The position numbers were made by a program, and so were the translations under genes. A model generated the notes under the pieces. The model was not told the origin of the DNA, made no database searches, and saw nothing but the letters and a program-made list of their open reading frames with translations. From Glycine soja (taxonomy: Eukaryota > Streptophyta > Magnoliopsida > Fabales > Fabaceae), in assembly GCF_004193775.1 (NCBI RefSeq), contig NC_041021.1:6086001-6150000 (forward strand): DNA of 64,000 bases, in the 5' to 3' direction. The stretch's first letter is position 1; every line of letters begins with the position of its first letter. Positions 1-11,689 of the stretch are shown here, one piece after another.

Positions 1-1536
1 CTTCCATATGCAACTCTGACTTTTATCCTTCTTTTGGGTCTTCCCAAATACAGTATTCAGGTGTTGAACCCGCTGATATACCTGCTCACCAGTCAATGGT
101 ATCGGTGCAATATCATGCTCTTGACTTCCATTAAAAGCTTTTCTCAGTCGTCTGTAACGATGATTGGGTGTTAGAAAGCGGCGATGCCTACTGTAGACAG
201 TTTTTCTCCCATGTTTAAGTTATATGTAACTTGTATTTTCTTCACAGATGGGGCATGCATGATGACCCTTAACACTGTAACCGCTGAGATTCCCATATGT
301 TGAAAAGTCATTAATGGTACAAAAAAGCATTGCACGTATTTCAAAGGTCTCCTTGCGAAATGCATCAAACACTACAACCCCCACGTCCCACAACTTTCTC
401 AGATCTTCAACCAACGGACTTAGATAAACATCAATGTCATTTCCTGGCTGTCTTGGGCCCGATATCATCATAGACAACAGCATGTATTTTCGCTTCATGC
501 ACAACCAAGGAGGCAAATTGTAAATTACTAGCAGAACTGGCCATGAACTATGTTGAGTGCTTAAGGTGCCATATGGATTCATTCCATCACTGGCTAGTCC
601 AAGTCTAAGATTTCTTGGCTCTTTCCTGAAATCCGGATACAAGCCATGAATCTTCTTCCACTGCGAGCAATCAGCCGGATGACGGACCATTCCATCAGAA
701 ATCCTTCCATTTGCATGCCATGTAAGGTCTTTTGCGTCATCCTCATTAGAAAAAAGACGCTTAAACCTTGGAATGATTGGAAGATACCACAAAACCTTCG
801 CTGGGGGGCCCTTGTTCGAGTTTTCATCATAATTGCTTTCTTCTTCATCCTTCACTTTGTACCGTGAAGTCCCACAGATAGGGCATTTGGACATTTCTTG
901 GAATTCATGCCTGTACAGTATGCAATCATTGGGGCAAGCATGAATCTTGTGATACTCCATACCCATCGGACACAATATCTTTTTCGCCTTATAGTAACTT
1001 TTAGGCAATGTGTTGTCCTCTTGAAGCAGATTGTGCACTACCTCAAGCAGTGAGGTGAAAATTTTGTCACTCCACCCATACCTGGCCTTCACATTAACCA
1101 GACTTAACACAGCAGACAACAGGGTTAAGGAATTCTTGCACCCTGCATACAAAGGCTTCTTAGAATCACTTTGCAATCCTTCATACACAGGGGCGTGTGC
1201 TTGCTGGAAAGACTCTTGTCCAAGGTCACGAATCATGTCCTCTAACCGATCTCCCATTTCTACATCAAACGGTTCAGATTGGGACCCATTCTGCATGTCT
1301 GTGACTTCAACATGCCATATCCAAGTCGTGTAATTCTTCTTAATTCCATCACACAATAGATGGTCTCGTATGTCATCGAGTAATTGTCGTCTTCCATTCA
1401 TACAGTTGATGCAAGGACAATAATATTTTCCTTCTTCATTTGGTCGACCTATTTTTGAAGCAAATTGCAAGAACTGTTCGATGCCATCCTCATATTCTGG
1501 GCTCATGCAACTTTCATTCATCCGACTTCGATCCAT
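1..1536 (-). pseudogene. CACTA (En/Spm) TNP2-like transposase, N-terminal part, interrupted
   Basis: Transposase of a CACTA DNA transposon, which acts on the element ends in the nucleus. The ATG at 1534-1536 opens 438 codons. Residues 1 to about 80 look like the transposase-associated N-terminal domain, with the cysteine motif CPCINC at 40-45. A Transposase_21-type core follows: CPNDC (201-205), CPICGTSRYK (218-227), LASDGMNPYG (314-323, D317 a probable catalytic Asp) and GNDIDVYLSPLVEDL (365-379). A TAA at 220-222 stops the frame after residue 438, but the same frame then stays open to the window edge with family-like residues (for example HRYRRLRKAFNGSQEHD). One nonsense change therefore separates the two parts, and the gene continues outside the window. 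It would be transcribed leftward from the CACTA terminus at 12,908. The family call is firm; loss of function is inferred from the stop, though an intron there cannot be excluded. Confidence 0.9.
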
Positions 1537-2117
1537 CTAAGCAATTCCATGCATGAAAATCTCACTTTTTTATTTATAGGTGTGGCCCTATCCCATTTAG
1601 GAAACTTGTCTTTTATGTTAGCTTCAAACATCAGGGTTACCATTATTTACAAAAAATTCACTAAATTTTGGCAGCATTTCGCATTGGTCTCCAAGTAGAC
1701 GACATGACATCGGTCAAATGAATTTCCCGATAATCAAGTATGCACTCAGAGAACAATATGAAATGCATTGAACCAAAATTTAATCAAATTAATGAAAATA
1801 ATAATAACCTTCACGAATGAATCTAACATAAAAATACCAGTCTCCCTAAACTATCCAAACGGACAATTCAAGACTAAATACAATGACTAATGCAAACTGT
1901 CCGCAAGAGTCATTGCATTAAGTCTCAAACGGTAATCTAAGGTTCACTCAACATGAACAACAGTTGTTTATATAGCAAATTACACTGATCACATACAAGA
2001 ACATACAAAAGGTTAAATTCAATTACTGACAAATATAGACATCAGCAGTTGATTATGAAACTAATTTAAAATGTTGGGTTTGAAGGGTGCTTATGTTTTG
2101 TTATTGTAGGCGGGTAT
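1537..2117. other. No gene seen
   Basis: AT-rich sequence upstream of the TNP2-like gene. No convincing exon, repeat or terminus was seen; it may hold transposase promoter or 5'UTR sequence. Confidence 0.5.
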
Positions 2118-3166
2118 ATGTGTGTGTGTGGGTGTGTCTGTGGTTCCTTCAGGTTTGACACTGCACAAACTCTTGTGTCAAGGTTCCTTCAGGTTTCTTT
2201 ATTTTTTGAGGATGAGGGTGAGATCCCCGTCGAGTCTGATGAAATAAAAGTCCAAACTTGGAGCAGCCAACACTACAGGAACGAACCTGTGGTTGTTGTT
2301 GCTGCTCCACGGTTGCAAAAGTATTCTAGTTTTCATTACCAGAGTGGGGAGCAGCCTCTGCTTTTGCCCATTCGAAGCTTGAAATCTCGCTTATCCGAAG
2401 AAGATATTGATGTTCAATCTCTGAACATGTTAATGAGTTCTAAAAGGTTTTCAAGCAATTCAAATAGAAATGCAGAAGTTGAAGCTGATGCTGTTGATAC
2501 AGATGTTCAATCTCTAAATAGGTCAACAATTTCTCAAGGATTTTCAAGCAATTCCAATACAAAAGCTGAAGTTATAATTTGTCTTCAAACACTTATGTTA
2601 TAATGTTGTCTTCAAACACAGAGGATTCGGTGAGGAAGAAGGGCTTCTACAAGTCTTGTCCTCCACCACCTCCGCCACCGCCACCAACAATGTTTTAGAA
2701 ATCAGTGTTCATGAAGCCAAGGTACGATGGTTCATCCAACGAAGCACCTTCCTTCAATAAGGAGTTGAAGAGAAGCTTCACAAGTGAGAGAACCACACTA
2801 GTGGGAAAGAAAAGTCATGAAGAAAATAAATCCAAGCAAGGAACATTGTTTAGAAATAACAAGTTCATGGGGCATGCAAGCATGCCTCTTGTGTCACAGC
2901 CAGCTGAGAAAGAAAGCCTTCTTGTGGAATCTAACGATGATGATGACGACGATGACACAGAAACTGAGGACCAAGACGTTGAAGGAGGAAGAACCGTTGC
3001 TCAGAACAATGACAGGGGAAAGGGTCCACCTGTTATTGGTGGAGAAAGTTCAAAAATAGATGGTGATGAAGGACCAGATGTGGATAAGAAGGCTGATGAG
3101 TTCATTGCTAAGAGAATCGAGTCAATCAAGAGGAGTAGAAGGAGTGCAAGAAACTCTTCAAGGTAA
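2118..3166 (+). pseudogene. Captured fragment of a DUF761-type (hydroxyproline-rich) plant gene
   Basis: A low-complexity plant protein gene fragment inside the CACTA body, on the opposite strand to the transposase. The first stretch (2,175-2,603) contains PVVVVAAPRLQKYSSFHYQS and two repeated blocks (DVQSLNMLMSSKRFSSNSN and DVQSLNRSTISQGFSSNSN). The next, after a frame break, reads VRKKGFYKSCPPPPPPPPPT, then a TAG (2,696-2,698), then MKPRYDGSSNEAPSFNKELKR. An acidic run (about 2,935-2,970) precedes a DVDKKADEFIAK motif at the C-terminus, the hallmark of DUF761 proteins. The usual few residues between that motif and RIESIKR appear deleted. Frameshift, stop and deletion together show it is not a working gene. 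Biochemical role unknown. Capture by the transposon is inferred from position. Confidence 0.65.
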
Positions 3167-3384
3167 TAATATTGAAGATGGATACATATCATATCCTTCT
3201 ATTTACTACATTAGTTAAATGGAATGTAATTAAATTGGCGTGGATGTTTGTTTCCATAGCTTAAGGTTGTAATTGGATTGTTGACCTCTTCCCCTCCCCA
3301 TAAATATCTATGGTATAGACAAATTTACTGATTTTACCTATGCTTTGCTATAACTTCAAAAAAAAATTGTGTATTATCAACTTT

Positions 3385-3687
3385 ATGTTGTGTTTGTGTG
3401 GGTGTGTATGTGTGTGTCTGTGGTTATGTATGTGTATGTGTGTGTGGCTGTGTGTGTGTGTGTCGCAGTCTGTGTGTGTGTGTGGCTGTGGTTATGTATG
3501 TGTATGTGTGTGTCGCCGTGTGTGTGTGTGTGGTTATGTATGTGTATGTGTGTGTGGCTGTGTGTGTGTGTAGCTGTGTGTGTGTGTGTGTGTGGTTATG
3601 TATGTGTATGTGTGTGTGGTTGTGTGTGTGTGTGTGTGGGTCTGTGGGTGTGTGTGTGTGTGGGTCTGTGGGTGTGTGTGTGTGTGA
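3385..3687. repeat. TG-rich microsatellite/minisatellite
   Basis: About 300 bp of TG repeats with a higher-order unit: ggttatgtatgtgtatgtg recurs at about 3,421, 3,490, 3,532 and 3,593, separated by pure (TG)n. It ends in two copies of a tgggtctgtgggtgtgtg unit. All open frames across it are translations of the repeat. Confidence 0.9.
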
Positions 3688-4705
3688 ACAGCACACCCTG
3701 CATTTCAAAGATACCTTTAGGGGAGGACTATTCACAGATACTCATTAGATGTTAGATAAGTTAGTCAAACAAATACAGCAATTTATCTACCAAACAATGG
3801 TATTGGGCTTGCAAATTCATTATTTTTTATTTACTTTCCAAATTTTTAAATAAATACTACTTTCATGGCATTGCAATTTATGTTGTACAGGACTAACAAC
3901 TGGTGATCCTATATCAAACAGCTCTAAAAGTATACCAGTAATGCATACAAACAATTTGACAGTAGTTTTCGAATAAAACATATAAATACCTGAGTTCGAG
4001 GCTTCAGCATAATTCACTTTCCAACAATGACCGCAAGACCAGTTTTAATTAATTTCGAAACAACAATGACCTCTGCCTTCTGAACAATGTCTATCACCAC
4101 AGGATAATTTCAAAGTCCATAGAAGCACAATAAATCTTATCATAATAATAATAGGAAGAATTTTATAGCTTTATATCAACTTAAGTGAACTCAAAAACAT
4201 CAATGACTGTTCACCAATCAGACCAGCTTTGGACCAGAATCCTATTTTCTAAGTACAAGGGATGGGCCTAATAAAATATGAAATGCAATTAGTAGCTAAC
4301 AAGACAAGGTGATTTAATAGCAAGCTGAACCTAAGGACCTTAAGAGTATTTATTTTATTTAACTTTATTTGTGATTAGATATAAAAGTTTAGTCTTAAAA
4401 TATGAATCATTTAGTACTCACTGCATAAAAAATTAGATTTCATCAATGCTCCCTCATCACCCAAATCCAAAAATTACTTCAACATCGTTCACAACAATAT
4501 AATTTTTTCACCAAAAGAAAGAAATATAATTCTTTCTTGTCCATATCATGCCACTTCACCCCAACTACAAGCAAATTAACAAGGCAAATGCTTCCATCTT
4601 TCTTTCACTGAATAGAGATTATAGTTTTATATTCTACCCATTGATTAAAAAGGCCACTTAAATGAATTACCCTTTGAGAGCCCTTGAGTAACTTAATGTC
4701 TGTTC
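3688..4705. other. No gene seen
   Basis: AT-rich sequence between the TG repeat and the LINE. No coding similarity, terminal repeat or tandem structure was recognised. Confidence 0.5.
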
Positions 4706-5298
4706 AATTAAATTAACAGCAGCATATGATCAACCCGCACTCCCCACTTATGAAGCTAACAGACCTCAATGAAAAAGGCCCCATCACAGACTGCCATGCA
4801 GACGCGGGTTAGTGGTTTAACACCCATGGGGAAATTTCGGGCAATACAGAAAAAGGAATAGAGGGGGAGCACGAAAAAGCATTGCCTCTTGAGGTATCTA
4901 TGCCTCACAACAACATTTTGAATATCACGAATCCCAGCATGGTCTATGCTGCCTCTGGTCAACACGACTTAAAAGTGGCATCTGAGGAAATGGGCCAACA
5001 GACATGTGGCCCAACTCTTTCTGCCACAAAGGTTTATGTGAGAAGAAAGGAGGTGTTGAGGAGTAATAGCAAGGCCCAACAGTTTGAGAAATCAATTGTG
5101 GACTTCAACCCAACCTCTATAACTGACCCTCTGCCTTCATTACACGAGGACTTTATAGAGCTGCAATGTGCCCTTTTGAAGGAAATGGGCTTGACTTATG
5201 GGGAAGATGATAACAAGGTTAAGGGGCTGTTGCTGGATATGGAGAATAAGGATAATATGATGGCAGCAGAGAAGGGAATTAAAATTCAACAATTATGA
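4706..5298 (+). pseudogene. LINE ORF1, C-terminal remnant
   Basis: Tail of the LINE's RNA-binding protein gene. A frame from about 4,706 is cut by a TAG at 4,810-4,812, then reads 161 codons to a stop at 5,296-5,298. That last stop overlaps the ORF2 start ATG at 5,295-5,297, a compact arrangement. The residues are acidic and charged with no domain visible; the usual DUF4283 and zinc-knuckle parts are absent here. The assignment rests mainly on position directly before ORF2. Confidence 0.55.
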
Positions 5299-8200
5299 TC
5301 ATTCTCTCCTATAACTCTAGAGGTCTGGGGAGGGGAATCAAGTGGGCTGCTGTTAGAAGGCTCATTGTAAATAGCACAAAGTGGACCTTGTCTGTCTCCA
5401 AGAAACCAAAAGGGAGAAATTTAATAAAAGTATTTGCCAAGCCATTTGGGGGGACTCGACTGCCCATTAGGATTATGTTCCTTCTGTGCAGGCTGCTGGT
5501 GGCCTATTATGTTTGTGGAATAACTCCATTTTTGAGGTGGATAGGAGGGAGAAAGGTAGAAGTTTTTTAATGCTTGAAGGGACATGTATTAGTAATAATC
5601 AGAGGATGATGATTGTCAATGTCTATGCTCCCTATGATCTAGTTGGGAAGAAAGCTTTATGGGATGATCTGAGGCAGTTGAAGGCCTCTAATCCTAGTGG
5701 ATTGTGGTGTTTTCTTGTGGACTTCAATAACATTAGCAGTTCAGAGGAAAGAATCAGCTTATCTCAAAGAAGGGCATATCCATATGATATTTCAGCTTTT
5801 AATCAGTGGATTTCTGATATGGAGCTTCAAGAAATTAAATGTGTTGGGAACAGTTTTACATGGATCAGGCCTAATGGTTGTGTGAAAAGCAGGCTTGATA
5901 GATTCTTGGTCTCAGAGAATTGGATATCTCTTTGGCCTGAGACCTGCCAAACTATCCTTCAAAGGAATCTTTCTGATCATTGCCCAACTATATTGCAAAC
6001 TAGCACGGTGGACTGGGGTCCAAAGCCCTTTAGGGTGTTTGACTGGTGGCTGCAGCAAAAGGGGTATCAAAAAATGGTGAGGGAGGCTTGGAAAAGGGAT
6101 CAGCAGGGGGGTATTGTCCTTAAAAATAAGTTGAAAAACTTAAAAACTTTTATAAAACAGTGGAGCAAGGTAGAGGGGAATATTAATGCCAAGAAGATCC
6201 TCAATATTCAGTAGAAGCTAAATGAAGTTGAGAATCTAGCCTCTCATCGAAATTTGTCTGATCAAGAGCTTAAGGACAGAAATTCACTTCAGCAGGAGTT
6301 ATGGAATGCCTCAAATGCTTTTGAATATTTAATGAGACAAAAATCTAGGGCCAGATGGTTGAAGGAAGGGGACTACAACACTACTTACTTTCACAAATTA
6401 ATAAACTTCAGGAGAGCATACAATGCTATTCCAGGTATCTTTATAGATGGGGAGTGGGTTCAGCAACCTAATACAGTGAAAAATGAAGCTGCTAACTTCT
6501 TCCATAATAGATTAACTGAATAGATGCATTATAGACCTACCTTGGATGGGGTTCACTTCAAATCTATTTCTCATAGGCAAAGAGAGCAGCTGACTGCCCC
6601 ATTCTCTGACCAAGAGATCAAAGAAGCAATGTGGAGTTGTGGAGGGGACAAATGTCCTGGGCCAGATGGCCTTAACTTCAATTTTATTAAGGAATTCTAG
6701 GATGTGCTGAATCCAGAGTTTAGAAGATTTGTGGATGAGTTCTATGCTCATGGAAGCTTTCCTAGAGGCACCAATGCTTCCTTTGTGGCCTTAATTCCCA
6801 AAATGAATCACCCTCAGTCCCTAAATGATTATAGACCTATATCTTTGATAGGTTGCATGTATAGAGTGATAGCCAAGTTGTTGTCTAACAGATTAAGGTC
6901 TGTTATGGATGATCTCATTGATGAAAGACAGTCTGCTTTCAATAAAGGAAGGCATATTCTTCATGGTATCTTTATCCTTAATGAGATGGTGGAGGAAGCA
7001 ATGAGAAGCAAGAAGCCAGTAATGATTTTCAAGGTGGATTTCGAAAAGGTCTATGATTCAGTATCTCGGTCGTTCTTGGATTATATGTTGCTCAGGTTGG
7101 GTTTCTGCCAAAAATGGAGAAAATGGATATCAGCATGCCTCCAATAAGCAACCATATCAGTTTTGATTAATGGTAGCCCTTCTAAAGAATTTAGCCCCTC
7201 AAGAGGTTTGAGGCAAGGAGATCCTTTAGCCCCCTTGCTCTTCAACATAATTGGGGAAGGACTCGCTGGTATGATGAGGGAAGCAGCCTAGAAAAATCTC
7301 TATAGAAGCTTCTTAGTTGGAAAGAAGAAGGAACCTATCAATATATTGCAATATGCTGATGAAACTGTTTTTGTGGGTGAGGTTGCTTGGGAGAATGTCT
7401 ATGCTGTAAAGGCCCTACTTAGAGGCTTTGAACTGGCTTCTGGGTTAAAGATTAATTTTGCTAAAAGTCAATTTGGGATCATAGGAGGTGGACTTAACTG
7501 GGGTTTGGAAGCAGCTAATACCCTGAATTGTAGACAAATGGATTATCCTTTTCACTATTTAGGCATCCCTATTGGTGCCAATCCCTCTAGCCTGGTTTGG
7601 GAGCCTCTCATTACTAAATTCAAATATAAATTATCCAAATGGGCCCAGAAAGATATATCCATGGGGGGAAGGTCACACTTATCAACTCTGTCCTCAATGC
7701 TCTTCCAATTTATCTTTTCTCCTTTTTCAAGATTCCCCAAAGGATAGTCCAAAGACTAATATCCTTACAAAGGAATTTTTTGTGGGGAGGAGACAATGTT
7801 CATAACAAAATTCCTTGGGTGAAATGGGCTGATAATTGTCTGCCCAAGAATGATGGGGGACTGGGAATAAAGGATATTTCGAAATTCAATGTAGCTTTGA
7901 TGGGTAGATGGATATGGGCTTATGCATTTGGTCAACAACAGCTTTGGGTAAGAGTTTTAAGCTCTAAATATGGTGGTTGGTCTGAATTCCAGCATGATAC
8001 AGACAAGAGGGGATATTCACATTGGTGGAGGGACCTTAGAAAGTTATACCATTAGTCAGATCCCAATATCTTCAAATATCATTTGACTTGGAAGGTTGGG
8101 TGTGGGGAAAGAATCAAATTCTGGACAGACAAGTGGCTAGGGGAAGACTACACTCTTGAGCAGAAATATAATCAGCTTTTTCTGATTAGTAGACAGCAAA

Positions 8201-8841
8201 ATTCTCTCATCTCAAATATGGGTGATTTTAATCATGATAGTTGGGGGTGGAACCTCAGGTGGAGAAGGAATTTATTTGATCAGGAAAGTGATTTAGCTGT
8301 GCAGTTTATGGAGGAAATCTGTTATATTCCTATACAGAGGCATATTAAAGACTCTATGCTGTGGTTGGCTGAATCCCATGGTCAATACACTACTAAATCA
8401 GCTTACAGTTTATGCATTAACCCTAGTACAACAAGTTCAGATAGGAAGATCTATAAGACAATTTGGAAGTTGAAAATCCCCCCTCGGGCAGTGGTTTTCT
8501 ATTGGAGGCTTCTTAAAAATAGACTCCCCACCAAGGACAATCTTCTAAGAAGAAACATCAGTATGCTGGAAGATAACTGCCCTCTGTGTGGAAGTGTACA
8601 GGAGGATGTAGGTCACTTATTTTTCAATTGTAATTTGACAAGAGGTTTGTGGTGGGAAGCCATGAGATGGATCCGGGTAGCAGGTCCCCTTCCAATCACA
8701 CCTAAGTGCCACTTTATTCAATTCTGTGAAGGCTTTGGGGAACTTGTGAATCATAATACAAGGTGTGGGTGGTGGATTGCCTTAACTAGCTTTGTATGGC
8801 AGCATAGGAACCAAACTGATTTTCCAAGGAAAACCTTTTGA
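5295..8841 (+). pseudogene. LINE ORF2: endonuclease, reverse transcriptase, zf-RVT; multiply broken
   Basis: ORF2 nicks DNA and copies LINE RNA at the nick (target-primed reverse transcription). In order: the start MIILSYNSRGLG (5,295), typical of the EEP endonuclease; FVGDFN-like FLVDFNNI (about 5,713); FTWIRPNG and SDHCPTI at the end of the endonuclease. The RT region has CPGPDGLNF (about 6,655), NDYRPISLIGCMYRVIAKLL (about 6,823), [28 protein letters not shown] (about 7,210) and YADE near 7,355, where the family has a YADD/FADD catalytic box. The zf-RVT region has IPPRAVVFYWRLLKNRLPTK and CPLCG (about 8,580). Breaks: a frameshift near 5,390-5,500, stops near 6,212, 6,521, 6,698, 7,146 and 7,290, a frameshift near 7,680, and a stop at 8,053. 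It is dead. Confidence 0.9.
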
Positions 8842-9378
8842 TCCCTATAAAGTCATGGATCATGCTATCTTCTTAGTTTGGTCCTAGCTGAAGGCTAAAG
8901 AAAAAGATTTCAATATCAGCTTCAACCATTGGTCTTCCAATATATCAAATTCCTTTGGATAGTTTGACTGGGCTTTCATACTATTGTTATATTAGGGTGG
9001 GTTGTTATTTTGGAGGGCAGCACTTAGGTGCCTTGTAATCTCTTTTTCTGGTATCACTAGTACTGGTTAGCTATTAATAATATATATATATATATTTTTT
9101 TTGCCTTCCAAAAAAAAAAGGCTTTAACAACTACCAAAACCAGTTGTATGCCATTCCCCTTAAGGTGTTGCTGTCATGCATACTTTCCCCAAAACACTAT
9201 AGTACAGCAAATGTCCCTCCACAAGACACGTCATCAAAACCCGTTTCCTCTTTGGTTAGCCATCTGAACCATAAACAACGATATACACTATAGTACTAGC
9301 TAATAACACGTAGATAGACAGATAGCAATCAACCTTGCACAAAACCATAGAAATACATATATGCCCAGCTAAATACCT

Positions 9379-9503
9379 TAAGAATATTACTTCACTTTCT
9401 GGCAGATTTTCTTGTTCAATCTTATTGAAAACCTTGATGGCTTCTTGTCCTTGACCATGAAATCCATAAGCAGAAGCAATCGTTGAGTTCCACAACTCAA
9501 GGG
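9379..9503 (-). pseudogene. PPR (pentatricopeptide repeat) gene fragment
   Basis: About 40 codons on the minus strand read LELWNSTIASAYGFHGQGQE followed by AIKVFNKIEQENLPESEVIF. This is the consensus of one PPR repeat (a ...WN-I-AYG-HG-G-EAI-F--M pattern). PPR proteins bind organellar RNA. Only one repeat is present; upstream it joins LINE sequence at about 9,503, and downstream the frame runs into non-PPR residues. A short fragment of a host gene inside the CACTA body, probably captured. Confidence 0.6.
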
Positions 9504-9745
9504 ATTGTGTGGCAGCCTATTATAAGGAAGTTTGAAGCCAAACTTGCAAAATGGAAGCAAAGAAGCCTATCTATGAGGGTTAGAATCACTCTCATTAATT
9601 TAGTTTTATCAGCCTTACCTAGTGGCGATACTATCTATGGGGGGCAAAATGGAAGCAAAGAAGCCTATCTATTGTGTGGCTGGGGGATAATTTAACTCTA
9701 CAAGCAAAATATCCTACTTTGTATTTAATAAGCAATTAGCAGACC
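9504..9745 (+). mobile_element. LINE fragment, rearranged
   Basis: Reads GIVWQPIIRKFEAKLAKWKQ then RITLINLVLSALP, the segment after the RT domain in L1-type ORF2. It then jumps to WLGDNLTLQAKYPTLY-like residues, with several hundred bases missing. A 27-bp direct repeat (gcaaaatggaagcaaagaag...) at 9,546 and 9,644 brackets the deletion joint. Confidence 0.65.
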
Positions 9746-10734
9746 TTTCTATTTCTATTTTTTACACATTTAAAACTCAAACATATAAAATATATAACAA
9801 ACTAACAAAGATAAAGACAAGAAAAAGGAAATATAAACTCACCTCACTTGCTGCTGCTGCCCATCATTTCACTCTCACAACAAATAGGAATCATGTACCT
9901 GCATGGACGGATCCACATAAAGCTCTAAGGAGATGATTGCTCCCATTAAGATATTTTTTGTAGTTAAATATATTTAATAAAAAAATTACTCCCATAAAAA
10001 AATCAAAATGAATGGTTTCAAGACATGATCGGTTGCTAAATTAAGCAACTAACATGAGAGTACAAAGCCCTGCTGCTCCAATAATATATATGAGATGCAA
10101 AATGGGAAAATTTAACAACTACAGCGGAAATCTTTGTATGCAAGGAAAATGAATCAGACAACACACAAGTGGCTTGACATGGGTGGAAAGAGATGGTGGC
10201 AAGTGAAAACTTTGGCACTCAACATAGATTGTATATAGACTGAAAATACAGTTTGATTTTTTATTTTTTATTTTTTATTTATACTTTTCCTGATTGAAAA
10301 TTGAAATCAACCCAAACTTTAAATGAAGGTGAGCCTAAACATTTCCACTAAACCGGTGGCAGTCTTTATCAGCACCAGGCAACGTGTCTAGTGTGAAAGG
10401 CTAAGAAAAAAAATACAACAATTATATAAGAGTGATGGTGCTAGATGTTGGATTAAAGCCTTGAATGGTCAAAATAACATTATTGTATCAACGAGATGTG
10501 GCATTTTCTAGAAAATACCCTGTTACTTTAGAAAATAGTGTTGCAAATAACAAAAGAGAATTAAGAAGAGTGATGTTATTATTACTTTTTATAATATCCT
10601 TATACTAGCTAGTTCTTTTAATATTTTATAAAAAATTAATTAATTAATTAATTTTTTATCTTAAAAATACACAAAAAATCAATACTTGATTTATGTAGTA
10701 AAAAAAAAGGAGGAGATTAATATTCTGCAATATG
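9746..10734. other. No gene seen
   Basis: AT-rich sequence with an (ATTTTTT)n-like tract near 10,255 and a (TTAA)n tract near 10,640. No coding similarity recognised. Confidence 0.5.
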
Positions 10735-11350
10735 CCTAAGGTGGCAGGATAACCCTCATCAATTCTGTCTTAACAGCCCTCCCTATTTACCTTCTCTCTT
10801 TTTTTAGAATCCCTAAAAAAGTGGTGCATAAAGTAGTTTCTATTCAGAGGAATTTTTTGTGGGGAGGAGGTTCTGAGGCAGCCAAGATACAGTGGGTCAA
10901 TTGGGATACTGTTTGTCTTCCCAGGAACAAAGGGGGGCTTGGGATTAAAGATATGTCCAAGTTTAATGAGGCCTTGATTGGTAAATGGGGATGAGACTTG
11001 GCAAATAACTATAATCAGCTTTGGGCTAGACTCTTGATGTCCAAATATATATGGTGGGTGGAATGCTTTATGTTATGGTAGAAACAGTGTAGACTTCTCC
11101 CCTTGGTGGAAGGATCTAAGAGCTGTTTTCCAGCAGCAACATAGCAACAGTCTCATCAATTATATGAGGTGGAAGGTGGGTGATGGGGTCCGGATTAGGT
11201 TTTGGAAGGATAAATGGAGAGTAGGAGACTTAACCCTACAAGAGAAATGCCCAGCATTGTACCAAGTGAGTACTCAGCATAACCACTCCATAAACTCAAT
11301 GGGCCTCTTATATATGAATATAATTATATTTGCTGAGCAAAAAAAAAAAT
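10735..11350 (+). mobile_element. LINE ORF2 3' fragment
   Basis: The translation in broken frames matches the post-RT region of the LINE at 7,640-8,220 in order: ITLINSVLTALPIYLLSFF, a NFLWGG block, GGLGIKDMSKFNEALIGKWG, then MRWKVGDGVRIRFWKDKW (11,164 onward). It ends at an A-run near 11,350. A different copy from the large LINE, with stops and small deletions. Confidence 0.75.
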
Positions 11351-11351
11351 C

Positions 11352-11461
11352 TATAGTAGTTGGGTTTGGCAGGATTTGCCTTTGTATCTATTTGCTATTT
11401 TCAGTACATCTAGTACTGAACTATTATTAATATAATTAATTTTTGCTATGCAAAAAAAAAA
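11352..11461 (+). mobile_element. LINE 3' tail
   Basis: About 110 bp ending tattattaatataattaatt and a poly(A) run. It resembles the 3'UTR of the LINE ending at 9,118 (ctagtactg... then attaataata). A severely 5'-truncated insertion. Confidence 0.5.
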
Positions 11462-11570
11462 ACTAGACCAACTTTGGAACAAGATTTTGGTTTCTAAATA
11501 CAATGGTAGGAGGGGTTTGGGTCAGGGGCCTAGAAAGCTATACTTCTCTACTTGGTGGGCTGACTGAAGG
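11462..11570 (+). mobile_element. LINE ORF2 fragment
   Basis: Reads QLWNKILVSKYNG, then a GQGPRKLYFSTWWAD stretch, then stop. This matches the LLSSKYGG...WWRDL segment of L1-type ORF2. About 100 bp only, interrupted downstream by the next small insertion. Confidence 0.5.
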
Positions 11571-11588
11571 GTCATCATAATGGAAAGG

Positions 11589-11689
11589 AAAAACATGCAT
11601 TCCTAAGTCTAAATTAGATCTGTCTGGTACTTTATCTATTCTAATATAAATTATCTTTGCTTTCCAAAAAAAAAAAAAACATGCATTCC
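11589..11689 (+). mobile_element. 71-bp LINE tail insertion with 15-bp target-site duplication
   Basis: The 15-mer aaaaacatgcattcc occurs at 11,589-11,603 and 11,675-11,689. Between the copies lies a short LINE-like 3' end (ctggtactttatctattcta, then ttgctttcc) with a poly(A) tail. The direct repeat flanking a poly(A) insertion is the mark of target-primed reverse transcription. Confidence 0.7.

Larger units (their letters stand above)
4706..9118 (+). mobile_element. L1-type LINE retrotransposon, nearly full ORF2, degenerate
   Basis: Non-LTR retrotransposon: the end of ORF1, then ORF2 with endonuclease, reverse transcriptase and zf-RVT regions, then a short 3'UTR (tattaataatatatatat) and a poly(A) tract ending at 9,118. 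Same strand throughout. The 5' boundary is approximate: coding-like sequence starts near 4,706, so ORF1 is 5'-truncated. No target-site duplication was identified. It is nested inside the CACTA body. Confidence 0.85.

Noticed and set aside
2118..3166. DUF761-type sequence as a live gene.
   Set aside because: An internal TAG, a frame break and a gap in the C-terminal motif are all present within 600 bp.
3340..3755. Cys/Val-rich and His/Thr-rich open frames.
   Set aside because: All are translations of the TG repeat in different frames.
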